Virus record (IMG/VR): IMGVR_UViG_3300049846_001905
Location: 1-20,954 of that record
Origin: a virus
Reading direction: 5' to 3' (one strand)
Length of the DNA: 20,954 nt
Below the pieces are notes generated by a model that saw nothing but the letters and a program-made list of their open reading frames with translations, was not told the DNA's origin and made no database searches. The position numbers and the translations under genes were made by a program. Below, one piece after another: positions 6,941 to 14,948 of the stretch; the first letter of the stretch is position 1; each line of letters starts with the position of its first letter.

Positions 6941-7520
6941 GCAAGGTCCTGTACCTCTGCCGCCTCAGGTTTCCGAAAAGATATTCGAGACGTACGTGAA
7001 CGGTTCATCCCTGGCTGAAGTTTGTAAATTTTACAACGAGTATAGCCCAGGGATGATTATTTTTACTGCTTACCACTACAACTGGCCAGCTATTCGAGAT
7101 GAAATATCGCTCGATCTTCAAACTAGAGTGAAGCAGAAGGTGTTGTACTCTAAGTATCAACAGCTTGAACTGGTTAGCACCATGATTCAAGTCGCTCATG
7201 TTGAAACTATGCAAGCCATGCAGCTTTACTTAAAAAATCCTAACGATAAAAACTTACCAAAAACTTTGCGAATTAAATCCCTTAAAGACTTGCAGATGGC
7301 TATAGAGATGATGTCTCAAGTAATTGGCCAAGATAACTCGAAAAATATCTCAATTACCGGTAACATCAACACAACTACTACAGAAGAGCCAGCGAAGCAG
7401 TCAGGAAATATACAGGAAGTTCTAACAGAAGCGACAGCTAAATCTCTCTTGAAGGCGATGAATCAAAAGGGAAAAGCTGAGGCAGAGGTAGTAGAGGGGG
7501 TTGAGGTCACTCCACAATGA
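6846..7520 (+). CDS. Probable terminase small subunit
   Basis: Likely DNA-recognition subunit of the packaging motor; the assignment rests mainly on its place directly before the large terminase, whose ATG overlaps its TGA (7517-7520). ATG 6846 has GAGG at 6836-6839 with 6-nt spacing; the frame is open further up to 6759 but the upstream ATG lacks a site and enlarges the overlap. The 224-residue protein has an N-terminal helical region with a possible HTH (SSLAEVCKFYNEYSPGMI, then a second helix), a central long helical region suited to oligomerisation, and a C-terminal Thr/Lys/Glu-rich tail. The order DNA-binding, oligomerisation, flexible tail is normal for TerS proteins. I see no specific sequence signature, so a different packaging factor remains possible. 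Confidence 0.66.
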   Translation: MSSNTSKSLVAVEPKVGFSKTDLVKIQEYQDKQGPVPLPPQVSEKIFETYVNGSSLAEVCKFYNEYSPGMIIFTAYHYNWPAIRDEISLDLQTRVKQKVLYSKYQQLELVSTMIQVAHVETMQAMQLYLKNPNDKNLPKTLRIKSLKDLQMAIEMMSQVIGQDNSKNISITGNINTTTTEEPAKQSGNIQEVLTEATAKSLLKAMNQKGKAEAEVVEGVEVTPQ

Positions 7521-9424
7521 AGCGAAGGAAGAATAAGACTAAAATAGCGTCGACAGCGAACAACCACTTGACCCCTGAGCAGTTGAGGCAAGTATTTTTT
7601 GCCCAATGCTTAGACAGAGACCACTTATACGAGTGGATTAAGTTGTTCTGGAACGTAAACCTACCCGGCAAGACAGTGTCTCGATACTCTTCAAGTAACC
7701 CACTGGACTCAGTTTGGAAGGTTTACAATCATTGCGTACACCTCAAAAAAGGTATGGATATTCTATACATAGCTCCACGTGGTGGCGGTAAAACACTCGG
7801 GGTAGCTATAGCAGAGTCTGCCTTGATGTTTCATGATAAGCGCGGCGTTGTTCACGTGGGAGCTATCGAGAAGCAAGCGAAACGAGCGTACACGTACTTT
7901 CAGAACTTTATTGCTAAAAATAAAGATATGCTAGCTCCGCTAGTAGACAAAGACACTATCGAGAAGACCGTGCTCGTCGTCGATAACGAGCAAGTGTCGC
8001 TAGAGTGTTTGCCGTGCACTATGGCTGCTCTTAACGGACCTCACGAAGCTTGCATCGTGATGGACGAACTAGACACCCTATCCCCTGAAGGTCGGTTGGC
8101 ATACAAGCAGATTAACGGAATTCCCGTAAAGCATCGTCTTACAGGAGCTCCACCTGTAAAGATTGGTATTTCTACTCGTAAGTCAGCTTACGGGCTTGTT
8201 CAGCAGCAGATGGACACCGCTCTTGAGCAGGGCCGTCAAGTCGAGATGTGGAACCAAATTGACCTTATGGAACGATGTGAGTCATCTCGTCACGGGACTA
8301 AAGAGGTTGACATATACGTTAACCAAGAGAAGATGCACCACATACCTCACTCTGAGTATGAGAAGCTCGCTGACAACAAGAAGCAAGACTACGTGTTACA
8401 TCGAGGTACTGATGGCTGCTTGAAGTGTCCGCTTTTCTCAGTTTGTTTAGGGGACGCGAAAAACCAAGACCCTAAGATGACTGCCGCAGCGTCGACGATG
8501 ATCGCGACGATTGACGACGTGATTCGCAAAGTAAAATCCGCTGACGCAGATTGGGTATTAGCAGAGCTGATGTGCATGAAGCCTTCTGTTGAAGGTATTG
8601 TGTTCAAGGAGTTTGATAAAACTCGTCACGTAGTCAATTACAACTACATGTGGCAAGTACTGACCAAAGAGGCTCCCACTACTATAATCGACGAAGATAC
8701 GTTTGTGCGTGAGCTTCATCGAAGAAAAATTCCTATATACGCTGGTATTGACTGGGGATGGGCAGCACCGTCGACGATCACCGTCGCCGCCGTTGATCCA
8801 GAGGATAACGTTTACGTGCTGCGCTCGTTTGGTGTAACGAAGACGAACGATCCCACTTTCATTCACATGATAAAAGTTAAGTTTCATAAGTATTACCGTG
8901 TTCAGATGTACTACCCTGATAACGCTAACGGATCTGGTATCGACTTAATGAAAACGGCTGGCTTACCGGTCGCGAAGGTTGATAAGTCAGAAAACTTAGG
9001 TGTTCAAGTTATTAAACGGTTACTTAACGTTCCAGGTACGGCTGATATAAAGATCTTTTTAGCTGAAGGGGCTTGTGATCAGCTCGTCTACGAGATGGAG
9101 CGTTATCACTACGAGAAAGACGCCTCTGGAGCGACCATCGATGGACGCTTCGCCGCTGAGTATGACCACGCTATCGACTGCTTACGGTACATGCTAGTGG
9201 CTGTTATGGGCAAGGCTCGCTTCGTTATCTCGCATGACATGCTGGGTATCACTGCAGCGGAGTCTCCGCTACACTCCGCTGACGGCGCTTATTTGCGGGC
9301 GCCTAACTTTTATGAGCTAGCGAAAGAGCATCGAATTCCAGTACATACGCCAGAAGCTAAGCCGTTTAACCAGTCGGACGACGACCGAGATGACGGTCCA
9401 GACGGCTTCCTTTGGTCATTTTAA
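7517..9424 (+). CDS. terL: Terminase large subunit (ATPase/nuclease)
   Basis: DNA-packaging motor ATPase and headful/genome-end nuclease. Walker A is APRGGGKT (residues 86-93), Walker B is CIVMDE (179-184) with the catalytic D-E pair, and a GISTRK segment after it resembles the coupling motif. The C-terminal RNase H-like nuclease shows the expected acidic triad: GIDWG, then YPDNAN, then EYDHAIDCLRY. Between the ATPase and nuclease lies an insertion with four cysteines, C254-X46-C301-X2-C304-X5-C310, which looks like a metal or Fe-S site. Length, 635 aa, is at the upper end for TerL, consistent with this insertion. The C-terminus is acidic and disordered. Start ATG overlaps the upstream stop. 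Confidence 0.95.
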   Translation: MKRRKNKTKIASTANNHLTPEQLRQVFFAQCLDRDHLYEWIKLFWNVNLPGKTVSRYSSSNPLDSVWKVYNHCVHLKKGMDILYIAPRGGGKTLGVAIAESALMFHDKRGVVHVGAIEKQAKRAYTYFQNFIAKNKDMLAPLVDKDTIEKTVLVVDNEQVSLECLPCTMAALNGPHEACIVMDELDTLSPEGRLAYKQINGIPVKHRLTGAPPVKIGISTRKSAYGLVQQQMDTALEQGRQVEMWNQIDLMERCESSRHGTKEVDIYVNQEKMHHIPHSEYEKLADNKKQDYVLHRGTDGCLKCPLFSVCLGDAKNQDPKMTAAASTMIATIDDVIRKVKSADADWVLAELMCMKPSVEGIVFKEFDKTRHVVNYNYMWQVLTKEAPTTIIDEDTFVRELHRRKIPIYAGIDWGWAAPSTITVAAVDPEDNVYVLRSFGVTKTNDPTFIHMIKVKFHKYYRVQMYYPDNANGSGIDLMKTAGLPVAKVDKSENLGVQVIKRLLNVPGTADIKIFLAEGACDQLVYEMERYHYEKDASGATIDGRFAAEYDHAIDCLRYMLVAVMGKARFVISHDMLGITAAESPLHSADGAYLRAPNFYELAKEHRIPVHTPEAKPFNQSDDDRDDGPDGFLWSF

Positions 9425-9450
9425 TGATCTTAGGACGCTTTCTGGTAAAT

Positions 9451-9484
9451 TATAATGTGTTGCCTCGTGCGATGATTAAAGGAG
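9451..9484 (+). promoter_or_regulatory. Possible promoter and strong RBS in the TerL-downstream gap
   Basis: The 67-nt gap after TerL has a perfect -10 hexamer TATAAT at 9451-9456. The best -35 candidate is TTAGGA (9430-9435) at about 15 nt, which matches poorly. A strong ribosome-binding site AAAGGAG (9478-9484) precedes the GTG start at 9492. The promoter is only a candidate; the RBS decides the start of the next gene. Confidence 0.3.
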
Positions 9485-9491
9485 TATATTC

Positions 9492-10424
9492 GTGACTCAA
9501 ACTCTAACTATGTTAGTGAATTTATTCGCTTACAGCGATAGCGTAAAATCAAACAACCCTCGCTTGCGGGACTTCGATTACGCTAGACAGATCACGGATA
9601 TTCCGACTTCTAAAACTAGAAGTCAACAGCATATCATTAACGTAGCAGAAGAAGAAACAGTCTTATCTACGCTGCGGTCTTTAACAAGCGGGTCATCTTG
9701 GACGATCTCTAATCCAAATGGGGTTACTTCTCGATACACCTGGTCTGGAATCGATCCTGTCTTAAGGACAGAGAGGATCGGGGGTGCCTTCATGAATGGA
9801 GACACGATCGATGTATCTCGATTGGCCACCAGTCGTGTTGTTCGTCTAACATTCTCAAATCCCTTAGCTACCGGCATTGTGGCTGGTGACCAGGTGTTTA
9901 TAGGTGAAGGCTCTGGCCTTAATCCTCTCAATCAGGGAATATTTACGGTAGTAGCTGCTTCTGGTAGCATTATTGATGTGTTATCAGATAGCATGGTTAA
10001 TGAGACTGGAGTCGTGGCGACAGACGTCACAGACGTGTACGCTTACAGCGCTGGCCCTGTGCGAGAAGGCGACTTCTTAAGAGTGACTTCCTCTTCGTTC
10101 AATTACGGTAACCGTGGCGACTTTCAAATCACTGCAGTCACTTCTCGTTACGTGGAAGTGCAAAACTCTAACGTAGTGCCGGAAGGTCCTGTAACTGCAA
10201 ACATCGTCGTGTACGATCAGCTGTATAAAATAACTTATATCGAGTCTGATCAGAAAGTTAACGTTTACGTTAATGGCTCTTCAGATCCGACTGTACTAGA
10301 GCCAATAGTTGACGGAGAGCCAGGGTTAGTGGCAGTCTATCTAGTTAGAGGCTCTGTATACTCTATACGGATTGAAAATGTCGGATTAAATGCCGCTAAT
10401 GTGACAACTTTCTTCGCGACTTAA
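9492..10424 (+). CDS. Beta-rich hypothetical protein between terminase and portal
   Basis: I do not recognise a family. GTG 9492 is supported by AAAGGAG 7 nt upstream. Residues 1-50 contain a charged N-terminal region (RLRDFDYARQITDIPTSKT). Residues ~50-305 are almost wholly beta-strand and turn, with repeated strand-turn patterns (VVRLTFSNP, GDQVFIGEG, GDFLRVTSS, GDFQITAVTSRYVEV) and few cysteines, the look of a virion structural or decoration protein. There is no signal peptide. Its place between terminase and portal suggests a head or neck component, or a fibre-like protein, but other phages hold unrelated genes here. Confidence is high that it is a gene and low on function. Confidence 0.78.
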   Translation: MTQTLTMLVNLFAYSDSVKSNNPRLRDFDYARQITDIPTSKTRSQQHIINVAEEETVLSTLRSLTSGSSWTISNPNGVTSRYTWSGIDPVLRTERIGGAFMNGDTIDVSRLATSRVVRLTFSNPLATGIVAGDQVFIGEGSGLNPLNQGIFTVVAASGSIIDVLSDSMVNETGVVATDVTDVYAYSAGPVREGDFLRVTSSSFNYGNRGDFQITAVTSRYVEVQNSNVVPEGPVTANIVVYDQLYKITYIESDQKVNVYVNGSSDPTVLEPIVDGEPGLVAVYLVRGSVYSIRIENVGLNAANVTTFFAT

Positions 10425-10432
10425 GGTGAGTT

Positions 10433-12148
10433 ATGAGTATATTTGATGACTTAGGTAAGAAAATGGATCAGTTAAACTCTAACATCAAAAACGGTGAGGG
10501 GTTAATACTAGAACCTGGAACGCACGACTTAGCTGGTCGTAAATCTTTCGCCACTGATCCATACCTAGAGATTTCGTCGTCGCAAGGCGCTTATCGAGCT
10601 AAGTTTACTCGACTATCTAATAGCGTGCTGAGAGCTGCGGCTACTCGCGACACTATTATATCTGCAGTTTTGCGGCATAGACGCACGCAGATTGAAGCTC
10701 ACTGTAACATTCCTCATACTCGCTTTGACACAGGGTTCACTTTTTTACGACGAGACGGCAAAGAACTAGATGACGGCGACTTCGAAGAAGTATCAAAATT
10801 ATCAAGCTGGCTGTATCACTGTGGTGACTTAAGTCAAACCCCAGAAGACGACAAGACGACGATGGCGACGCAGTTTGGCATGATGTGCCAAGACGCGCTA
10901 ACGTTCGGCCACGTGTCTATTGAGAAAGTTAGAGATAAACTCGGCAAAGGCATGCAGCGTTTTCGCCATGTTCCTGCTGAGTCTACGTTTCACGCTAACA
11001 AACATATGCCGGCCTCGCAGCACGCAGATTTAACGAACGCTCAACTTAAGGGGCTTCAGTTAAAGCAAGAAGGAGTTGTTCCTCCCGATACTAGTAAAGT
11101 CAAGTATTTGCAAGTCATCGATGGAAAAGAGGTCGCGTGGTTTAGCGAAGATACGATGATCTTTAAAGTGTTTCAGCCACCTTCGTACGTCGACAACAAC
11201 GGCTACTCCATGTCGTTAGTAGAAGCGTGTATATTGAGCATCACTCGACACTTGCAGGCTGAAAACTACAACTCACTGTTCTTCACTCACGGTTTCGCTG
11301 CTAGAGGGCTACTGCACTTAAAGGGTAACGTCAGTCAACAGAATCTTCAGCTGTTTCGTAATCAATTCAACGCCGTTATCAACGGTAACAACAACAGTTG
11401 GCGAACTCCAATTATCGCGGGTCTTGATGATGTAAACTGGATACCTTTAGCTGGTAACGCTCGTGACATGGAGTACATCCAGTACACGGATCACTTGATT
11501 AGAACTATTTGCGCTCAAGCGCAGATCGATCCAACTGAGATTGGCTTCGAATATCTGTCTCGCGGCACTCAGCAGTCAACTTTAAACTCGCCTAACAACG
11601 AGTGGAAGCTTCAAGCTTCAGCGGAGCGTGGACTTATACCGATTCTGCGCTTTTTTGAAGATTTAGTGAATCACGACTTATTAAAAGAGATTAGCCCTGT
11701 ATTAGCAGAAAAATATTTATTTAAGTTTATTGGTCTTCAAAGTGAAACACGACAGCAAGAGATCACTAGGTTGCAAGCCGAGATGGCTGTCCACTGTACT
11801 TTCAATGACTTGTTACGTCAAGTTAAGAAAGATCCAATCGGTAAAGACGCCGGCGGAGATATTCCATTAAATACACTTTGGTGGGGACTTGTGCAGCAGT
11901 GCTTAACTATTGGAGAAATTCGAGAGAAATTTTTCGGCGACAGTGGAGCTTCAAAAAAGCAAGAGTTTGCTTATATTCCATCACAGATGTTTCTTGCTTG
12001 GAATCAGCAGCTTCAGCAGCAGAAAATGCAACAAGAGCAAGCGCAGCAGCAACAGCAACAGATGGCTATGGAGCAACAGAAAAATAAGATGCAGGGTTCA
12101 GAACTTAACGTCCCTGAAGGGCCGAAATCTGATTCTTCGGTAGAATAG
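10433..12148 (+). CDS. Portal protein
   Basis: Dodecameric ring at the unique head vertex through which DNA passes. The order terminase-portal and the domain pattern support the call. An N-terminal wing region includes SVLRAAATRDTIISAVLRHRRTQIEAHC, and a central stretch FGMMCQDALTFGHVSIEKVRD follows the usual portal theme of a helix followed by a 'G.(a/v).e' strand. A clip/stem area follows, with the downstream segment AQIDPTEIGF matching the common 'lgvpp..lg' motif. The C-terminal ~60 residues are extremely Gln-rich (encoded by CAG/CAA runs at 12006-12075) and likely disordered or coiled-coil. Length, 571 aa, is typical. ATG 10433 has AAGGTGAG just upstream. Confidence 0.87.
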   Translation: MSIFDDLGKKMDQLNSNIKNGEGLILEPGTHDLAGRKSFATDPYLEISSSQGAYRAKFTRLSNSVLRAAATRDTIISAVLRHRRTQIEAHCNIPHTRFDTGFTFLRRDGKELDDGDFEEVSKLSSWLYHCGDLSQTPEDDKTTMATQFGMMCQDALTFGHVSIEKVRDKLGKGMQRFRHVPAESTFHANKHMPASQHADLTNAQLKGLQLKQEGVVPPDTSKVKYLQVIDGKEVAWFSEDTMIFKVFQPPSYVDNNGYSMSLVEACILSITRHLQAENYNSLFFTHGFAARGLLHLKGNVSQQNLQLFRNQFNAVINGNNNSWRTPIIAGLDDVNWIPLAGNARDMEYIQYTDHLIRTICAQAQIDPTEIGFEYLSRGTQQSTLNSPNNEWKLQASAERGLIPILRFFEDLVNHDLLKEISPVLAEKYLFKFIGLQSETRQQEITRLQAEMAVHCTFNDLLRQVKKDPIGKDAGGDIPLNTLWWGLVQQCLTIGEIREKFFGDSGASKKQEFAYIPSQMFLAWNQQLQQQKMQQEQAQQQQQQMAMEQQKNKMQGSELNVPEGPKSDSSVE

Positions 12149-12165
12149 ATTGGATGTATAACAAT

Positions 12166-12199
12166 AAGATATTGCAGCTCTCAATGAGCTGCCTATCTT
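12166..12199 (+). terminator. Stem-loop after portal gene; rest of the gap before RNR
   Basis: GCAGCTC (12174-12180), loop TCAAT, GAGCTGC (12186-12192). Beyond a small internal loop the stem continues as AAGATA (12166-12171) with TATCTT (12194-12199), 13 bp in total. The first T-run (TTTT, 12204-12207) is not adjacent, so it may be a weak terminator or an RNA-processing/stability hairpin rather than a canonical terminator. In the rest of the 118-nt gap I see only a -35-like TTGATA at 12206-12211 without a good -10, TATAAC at 12241-12246, and the RNR ribosome-binding site. Confidence 0.45.
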
Positions 12200-12266
12200 C
12201 GTGTTTTGATATATTCATAAAACCCCCTATGGGCGGTGAATATAACTTTTTTATAGGAGAGCTGGC

Positions 12267-14138
12267 ATGCCACTCGATTCGGGAAGTCGTCTGTTAAGTG
12301 ATTTGGTATTTGTTAGAACGTACGCGGATACGCTTCCCGATGGAACGAAGGAGCGAGTGGAGCAGACAGTAGAACGCGCTTCTGCTATGCATCAGTTAAA
12401 ATTTCCTAAGTGGTCAGACGAGATTCGCCGAGCGTTTGACTTTGTGCATAATCGAAAAATTGTACCATCAATGCGTTCAATGCAGTTCGCTGGTTACGCT
12501 ATTGAGCGCTCAAATATTCGCATGTATAACTGCGCATTTTTGCCAATCGAGTCATTTAAAGATATAGCGGACGCCACTTTTATTTCCATGAACGGATCTG
12601 GGGTGGGGTACTCTGTTCAGAGGCATCACGTGGAGCAGCTTCCTGTAATCTCTCTTGATGCTACTGACGTCGCTGTGTTCAAGATCCAAGATAGTAAAGA
12701 ATCTTGGGCGGACAGTATTCACCTACTTCTTCATAATCCTTGTCAAATGTTCGACTACTCGCTAATTCGCCCAAAGGGAGCTCCACTTTCGACTGGCGGA
12801 ACTGCGTCAGGTCCTGAAAGTTTGTGCGCCTTGCACACTCGTATAAGAGATATCTTGATTGAAGCCTCTGGACGCAAGCTGAGACCGATTGAAGTACATG
12901 ATATCATGTGCCATATAGGAGATCTAGTGTTTTGTGGAGGAGTGCGCCGCACAGCTTTGATAGCTTTATTCGATCACGATGATTTCGAGATGTTAACATG
13001 TAAACTCGGCGAGTGGTGGAGCGCTAATCCGCAACGTCAGCGCGCGAACAACTCAGCTGTCATTTATAGAAATGACCCTGATGTTCAACTTAAAATGAAG
13101 AGAGTGCTAGATATGTGCTTTGCCAGCAACGCTGGAGAACCTGGCATTTTTATGACAAATCACCCAGATTGGGGAGCTAATCCTTGTGTAGAAATCGCTC
13201 TTCGCCCCCGTCAGTTTTGTAACTTAACGGAAGTGAACGCCGCTGGCTGTACTTCTAAGGAAGACTTTCTAGAGGCAGTTCAAGCTGCTACTATTATCGG
13301 CACTCTTCAAGCGACTTACACTGATTTTCACTACATTGATCCTCGCTGGAAGGCGAACTGCGAAGCTGACGCTTTATTGGGAGTATCTATTACTGGTCAG
13401 GCTATGGCTCAACATTTCTTGACTCCTGAAATCCAAAGAGAGGCGGCGGCTTTGATGTTAGAAGTTAACGCTCTGTGGGCTAGTCGCTTAGGAATCAACC
13501 CTGCTGCGCGAATTGGTTGCACTAAGCCTTCAGGGTCTACTTCGGCGTGGCTTACTACCACCTCTGGAGTGCACGCAGCTCACTCAGAGTACTACTTACG
13601 CCGAGTGAGAGTCGATAAGACGGCTAATAAGCCAATTGTATCGTACTTAACCGATATATTTGGTCTGGGTGAACCTGGCTCTGGATCGGTAGTGGAGAGA
13701 GACGCCTTTAGCAATGATGTAGTAGTAGTGACCGTTCCTCTATCAACTAAAGGTGCTATTCAGCGAGAAAAGGAAACCGCAATAGAGCTAATGAATAGAG
13801 CTAAGTCTATCTACGATCATTGGATTAGTAGCTCGCATCGTAGCGGAGACAATAAGCACAACGTCAGTTTAACTGTATCTTACAAGCCAGATGAGGTCGA
13901 AGCTATCACTCATTGGATAATCGAGCATAGAGATAGTTTCACCGGTGTGAGCTTGTTGCCATTCGATGGAGGTACGTACACCCAAACTCCTTTCGAGTCA
14001 ATTACAGAGGAGCAATATAACGAATGGATTACTCGTTATCCATCCGGTATTGATTTATTTTCATTGAATTATGCCGGAATAGGTGACGCAAGAAAGGGAG
14101 AGCTGGCTTGCGCCGGTGGAGCCTGCGAAATTTATTAA
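12267..14138 (+). CDS. nrdJ: Adenosylcobalamin-dependent (class II) ribonucleotide reductase
   Basis: Reduces ribonucleotides to deoxyribonucleotides for phage DNA synthesis, using a thiyl radical generated from adenosylcobalamin. It resembles the monomeric Lactobacillus leichmannii RTPR. The five functional cysteines are present: C89 (MYNCAF), C307 in NPCVE, C318 in QFCNL at the same 11-residue spacing as C408/C419 of RTPR, and the tail pair C615-X4-C620 (CAGGAC) for thioredoxin re-reduction. CTKPSGSTS is the conserved barrel loop. Length, 623 aa, is about 115 shorter than RTPR (739), so some peripheral regions are reduced. ATG 12267 has AGGAG at 12255-12259. It is separated from upstream by a hairpin and from downstream by a strong terminator, so it behaves as its own unit. 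No cobalamin riboswitch is seen upstream. Confidence 0.93.
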   Translation: MPLDSGSRLLSDLVFVRTYADTLPDGTKERVEQTVERASAMHQLKFPKWSDEIRRAFDFVHNRKIVPSMRSMQFAGYAIERSNIRMYNCAFLPIESFKDIADATFISMNGSGVGYSVQRHHVEQLPVISLDATDVAVFKIQDSKESWADSIHLLLHNPCQMFDYSLIRPKGAPLSTGGTASGPESLCALHTRIRDILIEASGRKLRPIEVHDIMCHIGDLVFCGGVRRTALIALFDHDDFEMLTCKLGEWWSANPQRQRANNSAVIYRNDPDVQLKMKRVLDMCFASNAGEPGIFMTNHPDWGANPCVEIALRPRQFCNLTEVNAAGCTSKEDFLEAVQAATIIGTLQATYTDFHYIDPRWKANCEADALLGVSITGQAMAQHFLTPEIQREAAALMLEVNALWASRLGINPAARIGCTKPSGSTSAWLTTTSGVHAAHSEYYLRRVRVDKTANKPIVSYLTDIFGLGEPGSGSVVERDAFSNDVVVVTVPLSTKGAIQREKETAIELMNRAKSIYDHWISSSHRSGDNKHNVSLTVSYKPDEVEAITHWIIEHRDSFTGVSLLPFDGGTYTQTPFESITEEQYNEWITRYPSGIDLFSLNYAGIGDARKGELACAGGACEIY

Positions 14139-14159
14139 GAAGTTTTAATTTAACCTTCG

Positions 14160-14189
14160 GGGCCTTACAGTTAAGGCCCTTTCTTTTTT
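14160..14189 (+). terminator. Rho-independent terminator after the ribonucleotide reductase
   Basis: Perfect 8-bp inverted repeat GGGCCTTA (14160-14167) and TAAGGCCC (14172-14179) with a CAGT loop, followed by TTTCTTTTTT (14180-14189). It lies 21 nt after the RNR stop and is the clearest canonical terminator in the window. Confidence 0.88.
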
Positions 14190-14191
14190 GG

Positions 14192-14213
14192 TATAAATAT
14201 CATATGATAGGAG
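14192..14213 (+). promoter_or_regulatory. TATAAATA box and palindrome before the kinase gene
   Basis: Immediately after the terminator lies TATAAATA (14192-14199), identical to the T4 late-promoter core, overlapping a perfect 12-bp palindrome TATCATATGATA (14198-14209) and then AGGAG (14209-14213). No -35 hexamer is found, as the terminator occupies that region. Transcription may restart here, but A+T richness alone could produce the match. Confidence 0.3.
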
Positions 14214-14217
14214 ATGT

Positions 14218-14694
14218 ATGATGTTATACTTAATTGAAGGAATGGATAAAGTTGGTAAGAGCACAGCTGCTAGCATATTAAGAACTAGAATCAAGGGTAA
14301 TTACGTTCATATGACAGCTCCAGCTAAGTGGCATACTCGCGAAACATACTTCGCTGAAATGCTTCACACCATCGCGCTAACTGCACAGAAGAACGTAGTG
14401 ATAGATCGTACGTGGTACGGAGAAGCAGTTTGGCCGCAAGTGTATAATCGTGCAACTGTGTTGACGGACGATGATATGGAGACCCTCACTGAGGCTGCTC
14501 TCGCTCTTCATGACGGTGCTGTACATAAGCTGTATATGTTCGATGATGATGCGGAAGCCCACCTCAAACGGATGAGTGAGTTTAAAGAACCAGCTTATGA
14601 TGTACAACTAGCTTCTCGTCTTTACGACGATATGACACGCAGGCACGGCTTTATGCCAATTACTTTACCAGGAGCTATCAAATTATGGACCTAG
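14218..14694 (+). CDS. Thymidylate-kinase-like nucleoside/nucleotide kinase
   Basis: Small P-loop kinase likely to phosphorylate a (deoxy)nucleoside or dNMP, which would complement the upstream RNR in dNTP supply. EGMDKVGKST (residues 7-16) is the Walker A form typical of thymidylate kinases (EGxDGxGKST). VIDRTWYGEAVW (61-72) supplies the DR motif after a central beta strand. Length, 158 aa, is shorter than cellular TMP kinases (about 200-210), so the LID or C-terminal part is reduced. Two in-frame ATGs occur at 14218 and 14221; AGGAG (14209-14213) lies 4 and 7 nt before them, so the second may be used. Substrate cannot be assigned from sequence. Confidence 0.78.
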   Translation: MMLYLIEGMDKVGKSTAASILRTRIKGNYVHMTAPAKWHTRETYFAEMLHTIALTAQKNVVIDRTWYGEAVWPQVYNRATVLTDDDMETLTEAALALHDGAVHKLYMFDDDAEAHLKRMSEFKEPAYDVQLASRLYDDMTRRHGFMPITLPGAIKLWT

Positions 14695-14948
14695 ATACTA
14701 GACTCGCGATGGCGCAGTTGTTACATGATTTACTGAAGCGCGAATCACTTATTAAGTTTGGGAACAAGAAGAATGACGAGAAGCTCGAAAAAGACGTTGA
14801 AGACTTTATCAAAAAGCACTTAACAAACTTACTTCTTAGCGTGATGGGTGAGCGAAATGAGGTAGATTTTTCAACAGAAGAAGCTCTCATTTTAAAACAA
14901 TGGGCACAGAAACTAAAAGCCACTAGCATAGGATTAACAGAAAAATGA
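14685..14948 (+). CDS. Small hypothetical protein (87 aa)
   Basis: I do not recognise it. It is a small, charged, almost entirely helical protein (LLHDLLKRES, KKNDEKLEKDVEDFIKKHLTNLL). ATG 14685 overlaps the end of the kinase gene by 10 nt, AGGAG is at 14670-14674, and the stop overlaps the next ATG (ATGA, 14945-14948). The tight coupling on both sides supports it as a real gene. No motif, signal or cysteine is present. Confidence 0.68.
   Translation: MDLDTRLAMAQLLHDLLKRESLIKFGNKKNDEKLEKDVEDFIKKHLTNLLLSVMGERNEVDFSTEEALILKQWAQKLKATSIGLTEK

Noticed and set aside
11999-12080. CAG/CAA-rich tract at the end of the portal gene as a tandem repeat
   Set aside because: Imperfect and explained by the Gln-rich C-terminal tail of the portal protein; no regular unit.
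12149-12266. Possible cobalamin riboswitch upstream of the B12-dependent reductase
   Set aside because: The gap is only 118 nt, shorter than a cobalamin riboswitch, and I see no B12-box-like sequence; the hairpin present is a simple stem-loop.
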